Positions 57,262-64,000 of a DNA stretch of 64,000 nucleotides are shown here, in pieces. Within the stretch, counting starts at the first letter, position 1, and each line of letters starts with the position of its first letter. Under the pieces are notes generated by a model that was given only the letters and a program-made list of their open reading frames with translations, was not told the DNA's origin and searched no databases. The position numbers and the translations under genes were made by a program. The stretch is from the NCBI GenBank assembly GCA_905178155.1, contig CAJINV010000001.1, positions 11,443,571 through 11,507,570 on the forward strand, written 5' to 3'. The stretch is from Amoebophrya sp. A120 (Eukaryota > Sar > Dinophyceae > Syndiniales > Amoebophryaceae).

Positions 57262-60200
57262 TCAATCGAGAGACGGTATCTCGACTTTCAGCTTAGCTGC
57301 GATTGTTTTCAAAGCAGTTGCAGTCTTCTTGCTGTTTTTCTCGAATACCAAGTGCCAGGCATTCCACAAGTTTTCGAAAGTATTTTCGATTCCAAGGATA
57401 TCCGTCAAGAAGTACCACAAGACCATGGGCTTCGTTGGCACACGTGATGCTGATGATTTCGATCCGGGGGGAGGTACAAAATCCAGGCGGAGTACACTTT
57501 TACTTGGTGGCTGCCTCCGCTGTTCTACTGGTGCGGTCTCGAGTGCTGGCTCTGGTGAGTAAAACATGTATGGTTGCGGACGGTAATCCATTCCTCCAAG
57601 GACCGTTCTTGCGACCGCCATAGTACCAGTCACGTATAGAAACATCCGCTTGATTATTTTCGTCCGAACCTGCGTTCCACGCTTCACTTCGTGCAGAAAA
57701 CCATGGAAACTCTCAAAAACCCGCGAAGCGGCAGCGTCACCTGCACTAGCACGAGAGGCACGAGCGCAAGCCTCACGTCGTGATGGTAACACTTTTTCGA
57801 GGTCCTTTTCTGACACAAACATGTTGGCCGACCAAAACACTGTCAACAATGCTTGATTGAACCGGCGCCTTCGAGGGAGAGCCAGGCCCTCGTACTGCTT
57901 CAGCATCTTTTTCATCCTGGCGGTCTTCTCCTGCTCGTCATCCTCATCTCCGTTCTCTTCGCTGTGGAACTGAAACGATCCCGTGGATGAAATAGCCAGG
58001 ACAAAAGATGCTGTTGCTTCATCCACCTCTTCGGGCGAAAGACGCCCTTTCCCATTCGCCAACGCGCAGACTTTTTGTTTCCCGTGTGAGGACTGTAGCT
58101 TCCTGTACGCAGAAATTCCTTCACCAAATGTGGCCATCAAACGCATTGTTTCATCTTGGGACGTCGGCTCGACGGCTCGAGATCGCTCCACGCTTTCGTT
58201 TGCGAGGACCTCGTCAATATGCGTGAACAGCTCCTTCCCGCTGATTGTAGTCTTCTGCAATCCCTGCCACTGCCAGGACAAGAGGAATGCTGCGATGTTG
58301 TGACGCAAGTTGGGACAATCATTACCAACGTCAGAATCATTGCTGCCGGTGTGCCACATGGCCGCGCCTCTCTGTGTGATGAACTTGTTTGCGTCTTCAC
58401 TGCTGCTCGTACCGAGCCAGAAACTCGTGGATGCGTCTACGTTCCGGTCATCTTGTTCGTCTTTTTGCTCGTGGAGATCCAACAAACACGTTGGCACGAA
58501 GAGCGTGTAGAAGAGGAAGTACGCCCCGTACTCATAAAAGGGAGGTGGTTTCCCTGTCTCCGGGTCTAGAGCGCCAGGTGTGACGATTGTACCGGAAGTC
58601 CGGTCGACGAAACTCCTGACGACATGGTTTTGGCGCGTTGTGAAGTCGTAGCGCCACTGTCGGAGTAAGAAGTATAGGCATTCGAAAACGCGAAGACGCC
58701 ACGACCCGTGGTTATCGACGTCGACAATGGGGCGTGACGCCGAAGGTTTGCAGACAGTTCTCGAGCCCTGCTTGCTGCGACTCCCAGTTCCGGGTTTTTT
58801 CGAGACAATCTCTTGTGATTTCTTTGAGATCGCGGGACAGATGTGGGAGCCGCAACATCCCTCCAATACCGCGCGACCATCCTTGGAAAACCGGTACGCG
58901 TGCAGCATAGCAAAAGCACCATACAGGATGTGACTCACTCGCCAGCCCCAAGCATTTTCCTGTTGGACGAGATCAATTTCTTCGCTCGCCCCCGCCGCTC
59001 TTGTCCCCTGACTTTCGTCATGAACAGGATGTGTCAGAGCGAGATGCAGGAGATCCATGTGACAGCTTATAACGGTGCCGAGAACGTTGGCCACGGACGT
59101 TGCAGTAGCCTTTCCTTGCTTCGCCGATGAAGAGCGATCTTTTGCAGAAGCAGTACATTTTGAAATTGAGGACAGGAGCAGTTTGGTCGATGCAGATCCT
59201 TCGCGCGAAGTCGAGCCGTAGGGACCGAGTGAGTTTGCGAAGATCTGCCGCTTAAAAACTGTGTCCGCTATCCCTGTGCTCAGGGTTCTGAAGACGCCGC
59301 TATTCATTACTGCCTCTACACATTCGATGGTTTTCTGCAGCAAGCGACATAACCAGTCCAAGGTTTCATGTTCGTGCGCGAACGCCCACCGACTCATATG
59401 TAAGGGAGCGAGGCCTGGAAGCATATTGCCTGCGAGAGGCCCGCCGCACTCGCAACGATACAAGCCACCCATTTCGCTGGTCATCCGGCGCATGGTGTCC
59501 TCCCAACACGAAAATTCTGTCGGAACCAACGCGAATATATCGCGAAAGTTTTGCGCTTGCTGGTGGTATTTGCTGAATTCCTCGAGAGTCTTGGACTGTA
59601 CTCTTCCTGGGCCGCCACAGCAGTCCAACAGCAAATATTTTCCCGGCGATCCTCCTTGTAGTGCCAGTGCGACCAATTCGACGCGAAATATCTTCGCGAA
59701 GTCTTCAAAGCGCTTCTGACGGGGTCCCCCGCGGCGCTGCCCATCACGTGAAAAATACTCCAACAAGAAAGTGAAAAAACGAAACGATCCTTCGTGCAGG
59801 CACTGATTGTAGACAAAGGCCTCCGTAGTCCTGTCGTCCAAAGTAAGCCCTCTGGGATTGCAGCGCACCAGTCTCAGGTGATCTCGAAGTGACTCCAGAA
59901 TGTTGTTGAGGAGCGTCGCGTGACGGTCTTCCAGTGACGCAGATTGCGTCCTCGTCCACCAAATGGTCTTCATTTCCGCCAAGAAGTCAAAAATTTTTGA
60001 GAGAGTCTTTTGTTGATCCTCAGAACCAAACGGGAGTTGGGCTGCGTGTTGCTCCAAAGCACAGGTGTAGTACAGCTCCAAGTCCATCAAGGTTGCATGG
60101 TCCGCACCCTTTTCCGGTCGGCCTCGAAATTTTGCAAACTTTCTTTCCTCGAACAAGACCTTCTCCAGAAACTCCACTGCACCGAGAGCATTGTTGTCCG

Positions 60201-60669
60201 CCAGAAATGCGAAGTGCCTCTCCTCGACATCCAGCATTTCCTGAACGAGCAGTTCCTTCTTTTCTGCTGCGCGCCGTTCGTATTCCGTTAGGAGCCGCTC
60301 ATACTCGGCTTTTTCATCCGTGGCGAGAACGGGCTCCGCACGAGGTTTCCAAGGTCGTGGCGCAACTGTTGGGCTCTCCTTGGCGTGATCCGCAGTGCGC
60401 GGAGCGATCTCTCCGCCTCCACCTGACCCGGCATCACATGCACCCGCATCGTTTGCATGGCCTTGCACCGGCTTGCATCTAAGATCGTCCTCACGATCAA
60501 TGTTCCGTAGAATGAGCCACCAAACGCTCACACGCACCTTGTGATTGTGAACCGGAACAGGCTGGGTTGCGCGCTCGGAATGCGTGAACTGGTGATGAGA
60601 TCCGCGTGTACGAGTGTGCTCATATCCTTTGTCCCGAAGGATCTTCTCGATCGTGGAAAAAGACAGCAT
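57262..60669 (-). CDS. Large unknown protein with N-terminal HicA-like domain
   Basis: A single exon of 1135 residues starts at the ATG at 60669. Residues ~1-60 match the HicA/YcfA mRNA-interferase fold: TIEKILRDKGYEHTRTRGSHHQFTH, then PVPVHNHKVRV..WWLILRNI. The GSHH motif with the catalytic-type histidine and the VPVH strand are present. In bacteria HicA is the RNase part of a toxin-antitoxin pair; here it is fused to a long eukaryotic protein and no HicB partner is visible. The rest has no recognised domain. It is helical, with a Glu-rich region (ATDEKAEYERLLTEYERRAA), a CEC-type cysteine motif (GGLYRCECGGPL), and a C-terminal IENTFENLWNAWHLVFEK block. The last two are shared with the paralogue next to it. 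An RNA-related role is inferred from the HicA-like part only. Confidence 0.75.
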   Translation of the reverse strand: MLSFSTIEKILRDKGYEHTRTRGSHHQFTHSERATQPVPVHNHKVRVSVWWLILRNIDREDDLRCKPVQGHANDAGACDAGSGGGGEIAPRTADHAKESPTVAPRPWKPRAEPVLATDEKAEYERLLTEYERRAAEKKELLVQEMLDVEERHFAFLADNNALGAVEFLEKVLFEERKFAKFRGRPEKGADHATLMDLELYYTCALEQHAAQLPFGSEDQQKTLSKIFDFLAEMKTIWWTRTQSASLEDRHATLLNNILESLRDHLRLVRCNPRGLTLDDRTTEAFVYNQCLHEGSFRFFTFLLEYFSRDGQRRGGPRQKRFEDFAKIFRVELVALALQGGSPGKYLLLDCCGGPGRVQSKTLEEFSKYHQQAQNFRDIFALVPTEFSCWEDTMRRMTSEMGGLYRCECGGPLAGNMLPGLAPLHMSRWAFAHEHETLDWLCRLLQKTIECVEAVMNSGVFRTLSTGIADTVFKRQIFANSLGPYGSTSREGSASTKLLLSSISKCTASAKDRSSSAKQGKATATSVANVLGTVISCHMDLLHLALTHPVHDESQGTRAAGASEEIDLVQQENAWGWRVSHILYGAFAMLHAYRFSKDGRAVLEGCCGSHICPAISKKSQEIVSKKPGTGSRSKQGSRTVCKPSASRPIVDVDNHGSWRLRVFECLYFLLRQWRYDFTTRQNHVVRSFVDRTSGTIVTPGALDPETGKPPPFYEYGAYFLFYTLFVPTCLLDLHEQKDEQDDRNVDASTSFWLGTSSSEDANKFITQRGAAMWHTGSNDSDVGNDCPNLRHNIAAFLLSWQWQGLQKTTISGKELFTHIDEVLANESVERSRAVEPTSQDETMRLMATFGEGISAYRKLQSSHGKQKVCALANGKGRLSPEEVDEATASFVLAISSTGSFQFHSEENGDEDDEQEKTARMKKMLKQYEGLALPRRRRFNQALLTVFWSANMFVSEKDLEKVLPSRREACARASRASAGDAAASRVFESFHGFLHEVKRGTQVRTKIIKRMFLYVTGTMAVARTVLGGMDYRPQPYMFYSPEPALETAPVEQRRQPPSKSVLRLDFVPPPGSKSSASRVPTKPMVLWYFLTDILGIENTFENLWNAWHLVFEKNSKKTATALKTIAAKLKVEIPSLD

Positions 60670-61279
60670 GACGCCTGAGTTTTATTCTACTTCTTAGTTT
60701 ACAACTTTCACAGAGCCGAGAAATGTAATTCAAGGTGTTGCCCGTTCTTCTACTCAATTTTTATGTTGGATGAAAGCATTTTTTTTGCTTGAACGAAAAA
60801 AGATGCACCAGAGCGACGACACGAACACCGGTTTTGGTACAGAGCTAATGCTAAATACATCTTTCAATAATTCAAGGCTGATGAGTCGCTGGAGGATGTC
60901 GCTCAACAAAAATTTCTATTATAGAAAAATCATCTACTGAAGGATCATTTCTATGGTGCTCGTGGCCTTCTTTCCGTGAAGCGTCAGTGGCAGAAGTTGA
61001 AAACTTGTTGCTTATTCGCTAAAGTAATACCACGTAGATATGCAGGGCCACAAACACGAGGGTAACTGTCACCGTCTACCACTCGCCTGAACAACAAAGA
61101 TGTGCTCATGATTATGTGCGCGGTCGGAGAGCGAGAAATTATTCTCACCTTATATTCAATTTCATCGAGCTGCAATTATAGCTCGGCAAATCTATACTAT
61201 GGATGCTTTGACTTCTTGGGCTTGGGCAACTCTGCGGTAACAAAACATCAATCAATACCGCGCAGCCACAGCAAAGATT
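60670..61279. other. Intergenic stretch between tandem paralogues
   Basis: AT-rich, no supported gene. It should hold the promoter of the HicA-domain gene. Confidence 0.45.
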
Positions 61280-64000
61280 CTAGTCTAACTTTGGAATAAC
61301 GACTTCGAGCTTTGCGGCGATGAATTTCAAAGCTTCCACAGTCTCCTTTTCGGTTTTTTGAAAAAACAGGTGCCACATTCCCCACAACGCTTCATAGAGA
61401 TTTTCGAGGCCCATAACGGCCGTCATGTAAAAGTAAACGGGTGGCGGTTTCGTTATGACTTTTCCACATTCACTTTGTCTCGCGAGAATTTCTTGGTCTT
61501 GTGGCGGCGGCTCCGTCAAACTACCCCTCCATTGTTTATTCTCCAGCATGTCGCACCTCTTTCCTTCGCGGTCGCTTAGATTGCAGCGCTCTACGGCAAG
61601 CTGGTGTAGTTCCTGGTTTGTTTCTTCTTTTCCCTCCGCCTGAGTTGGACAAGGACGTAGGCGCATTTCATCATCTGCCGCTGCCGTCACACGACTCTCT
61701 ACGTCTCTTTCATCATGACCAGCACCAACTGCAACTCTTGCCCTGCGCACCAAATCATAAGGCCGACACCGACCTTCCATTTGCGTCAGCATGTCGATTG
61801 CTGCTGGTTCCGAATCTCGCCATATGCTAAAAAAGTCTCGCAACCTCTCATACTGAGTACATTCTTTGCGGTTGAGCAGGGCCAACAACTCTCGAAACTT
61901 GTGAGCGTAGGAATTCACGTCGTCGCGGCCTCTTCTCTGTCGTGGCATAAACATTGCTTTCAGCTCATCGGGGGAAAAATGCTCGATCGCCCTTAGTACG
62001 ACAGTCACCAGGGCTTGGTCCCGACGACGCTGCTTCGACAGCTTCAGCTCACTGTAATCCCTCTTGATGCGGGATTCCATGGCAGGTATCTTCCTTGCGA
62101 TAGATCGCGCTCCTGGATTTGCTTGTGTTCTTTCCGGCTCCTGGTCCATTTTGCCCGTAGTGGAGGTTGTGGTAGGTTTACATTTGTTCTCTGCAACATA
62201 CAAGTCGTTTTCGTCATCATCGCTCTCAGCACCGGTTTGCTGCAGCCTGTGAGTATCGCTGCAAAAGTGACCAAGCACAACTGGCGCAACCGCGTCTCGC
62301 AGCTCTCCCGGCCAAATGTGTCCGTCCCAATCCGCGAGAAGAGTCAATACATCTTTGCCTTGTGTAAGTGCTCGGAGCGTTCTGTACGCCTCCACACCAC
62401 AGCCAAATAGATCACACTCTTTCAGCGAATATTTGTCGTCCTCTTCTTCCTCGTCACTGTCGTCAACCTCGGCACTTCCATCCCCAATCTCGTAATACAG
62501 AATCCCGTCGAGCCAGTCGAGCCAAGGTTTGTCGTTGACGGTTGAATGCAGTAGGCCTTGCATTTTCCACGACACAAGGAACATAGCAAGTCGGTGACGC
62601 AAAGTACTAGTAGTCGGCATCGCACTGGCGCTTGCGTCATCACCCCACCAGACTGTGTCCGCGGAAGTACTTTCCCCTGGTTCTTCCGCGTCGAAGGAAG
62701 CATTTGCAATCAGGCAAGCAGGAACGCAAAAGTTGTAAAGCATAGCAACAGCGCCGTAGCGGAAATGTTGATGCTTTTTTCCGTCAGGCCCAAAAACGCC
62801 AGGCATCTCCATCCGTTTGGTTACGTCATTACGGACAGGCTCGATGAAGTGGCTCCGTTTTGACGTCAGATCGTACGCATACTGGAGCATCTGCATGTAC
62901 ACACACTCGTAGACACGGCATCGCCACGACCGGTAAACGTCCGCTTGCTTACCGGTAGTGTTCCTGGTGCTGACCTTCGAAGTCAGTGCCGGCTGCTCTT
63001 TGAGTGCCGGGGGGAGCATGACAGGACAAAGCCGCAGACCGTGTCGTCCCGCCATTGCCTTTCGCCCAACAGCATGATAACGGTACATGTACAGAATCGA
63101 AAATGCCCCGTCCAGAATCCCTAGTAGCGGCTGCCGCAACGGGTTGGTATGAGGGTAGAAATCAATAAACTCCCTGTGTTCATCACCCGGACGCTCCATT
63201 TCTCTCAGTAGCGGTAGCGGATATAGCAAATCCATGTGAGCGCTAAGGGTTCGTCCTAACACGTCCGCAGCTTTGAACGTCTTGTTTGTCTCCAGTCCGA
63301 AGGCGTGATTGAGAACTCTTTTGACAACCGCAGCTCCCAGGCGCGAACACCTCCCGTGGGGGCACAGGGAGTCCGCCAAGAATCCTGCATCACCGTCGTC
63401 GCGTCCTGTACTCCGATTCTTTTTCTTCGCTGTGCCGGGTCCCGCAGTAGCGCCCGACCCGACCACTATGGGATGGTGCTGGAGATATCTCGCGAAGAAG
63501 CTGCACAACCACGTGAGTTGCGTTCTCTCAAAAATGAAGGAAGTTCGAGTGTTTTCCGGGGTTACGATCGCCTTTCCACACTGTGTAACGAAGCCGTGAG
63601 AAGGGGCACCACACCCACATCGCCTCATGCCCCCGATTTCCGTTCTGAGTTTCTCCGCAATTTCGTCCCACCTGTCGTCGGGCACCAAGTTGCAGACGTC
63701 GTGAAAATTCTTCACGATTCGATAAAGCTCCTTGACCCGCGGCACCGGCGTGCTAGTTTCCTCTTGCAGCAAATCCTCGTAAGTACAAAAGCCGTGGACC
63801 GAGACCCTTCTTAGGTAATATCTCGCCGGTGTGTATCCCCCTTGTTGTGCCAGTGCAACAAGCTCAACAGCAAACACAGCAGCCAAGAGCCGAAACGCGC
63901 GTCCGCGGCTTACCTCGTCCCGCGTGGAAAAATAGTCGAGCAGAAATGTGAAAAACACAAATGTGCCTCTCTGCGACCTCGCAGTCATGCCGGAGTGGGT
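61280..64000 (-). CDS. Paralogue of the HicA-domain protein (partial)
   Basis: The frame is open from the right edge of the window to a stop at 61280, so the N-terminus is missing. At least 906 residues are present. It matches the gene at 57262-60669 throughout: FVFFTFLLDYFSTRDE versus FRFFTFLLEYFSRDGQ, FAVELVALAQQGG versus FRVELVALALQGG, GGMRRCGCGAP versus GGLYRCECGGP, and the C-terminus GLENLYEALWGMWHLFFQK..KFIAAKLEVVIPKLD. The two are tandem duplicates on the same strand, 610 bp apart. Whether this copy also starts with a HicA-like domain cannot be seen. No frameshift was noticed. Confidence 0.75.
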   Translation of the reverse strand, partial: THSGMTARSQRGTFVFFTFLLDYFSTRDEVSRGRAFRLLAAVFAVELVALAQQGGYTPARYYLRRVSVHGFCTYEDLLQEETSTPVPRVKELYRIVKNFHDVCNLVPDDRWDEIAEKLRTEIGGMRRCGCGAPSHGFVTQCGKAIVTPENTRTSFIFERTQLTWLCSFFARYLQHHPIVVGSGATAGPGTAKKKNRSTGRDDGDAGFLADSLCPHGRCSRLGAAVVKRVLNHAFGLETNKTFKAADVLGRTLSAHMDLLYPLPLLREMERPGDEHREFIDFYPHTNPLRQPLLGILDGAFSILYMYRYHAVGRKAMAGRHGLRLCPVMLPPALKEQPALTSKVSTRNTTGKQADVYRSWRCRVYECVYMQMLQYAYDLTSKRSHFIEPVRNDVTKRMEMPGVFGPDGKKHQHFRYGAVAMLYNFCVPACLIANASFDAEEPGESTSADTVWWGDDASASAMPTTSTLRHRLAMFLVSWKMQGLLHSTVNDKPWLDWLDGILYYEIGDGSAEVDDSDEEEEDDKYSLKECDLFGCGVEAYRTLRALTQGKDVLTLLADWDGHIWPGELRDAVAPVVLGHFCSDTHRLQQTGAESDDDENDLYVAENKCKPTTTSTTGKMDQEPERTQANPGARSIARKIPAMESRIKRDYSELKLSKQRRRDQALVTVVLRAIEHFSPDELKAMFMPRQRRGRDDVNSYAHKFRELLALLNRKECTQYERLRDFFSIWRDSEPAAIDMLTQMEGRCRPYDLVRRARVAVGAGHDERDVESRVTAAADDEMRLRPCPTQAEGKEETNQELHQLAVERCNLSDREGKRCDMLENKQWRGSLTEPPPQDQEILARQSECGKVITKPPPVYFYMTAVMGLENLYEALWGMWHLFFQKTEKETVEALKFIAAKLEVVIPKLD

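Noticed and set aside
1-64000. tRNA, rRNA, CRISPR arrays and the dinoflagellate spliced-leader sequence
   Set aside because: None was seen by eye; a tRNA or covariance-model scan was not possible.

Overview
The window looks like nuclear DNA of a protist, most likely an alveolate of the dinoflagellate or syndinian (Amoebophrya-like) type. That placement is inference. It rests on densely packed, intron-containing genes almost all on one strand, long Ala/Ser/Gly-rich low-complexity proteins, tandem paralogues, and introns carrying inverted repeats and a shared short motif. No rRNA, tRNA, CRISPR array or dinoflagellate spliced-leader sequence was found by eye. Introns outside the 19-35 kb region can mostly be placed as GT-AG with the reading frame preserved. 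Layout, left to right (minus strand unless stated): the N-terminal part of a CDK-like kinase (1-470, runs off the left edge); a two-exon protein ending in an HPRT-like phosphoribosyltransferase domain (1342-4019); a small COPI-associated-type membrane protein (4540-5427); a secreted Ala-rich coiled-coil protein (6329-7284); and a small two-exon protein (8040-8965). Next comes a huge MPS1/TTK-like kinase (12656-18811) with a transmembrane segment and long linkers. Its last module appears to splice into two further modules at 11174-12523. A 15.66-kb segment (18930-34588) is bounded by 140-bp terminal inverted repeats that differ at one position and is flanked by a candidate 5-bp target duplication. 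It holds one plus-strand gene (19645-21070) and two minus-strand, very intron-rich genes (22319-30072 and 31120-33899), none of which I recognise. Their introns carry inverted repeats and the motif GCATGACAAAT, including one intron that is almost entirely a perfect hairpin. This segment is the best candidate for an undescribed system: a large TIR-bounded element with intron-rich cargo. To the right of the element lies a modular gene (36898-41710) built from three tandem copies of the modules found at the end of the kinase gene. The element therefore appears to sit between two relatives of one gene family. Then follow two tandem lysine/alanine-rich proteins (41863-43498 and 43922-44887), a five-exon 1659-residue low-complexity/coiled-coil protein (45960-51461), a six-exon PH-domain phosphoprotein (52134-54828), an SDR-family protein lacking the catalytic tyrosine (55582-56409), and two tandem paralogues of a large unknown protein. 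The complete paralogue (57262-60669) begins with a HicA-like domain; the other (61280 to the right edge) is truncated by the window.
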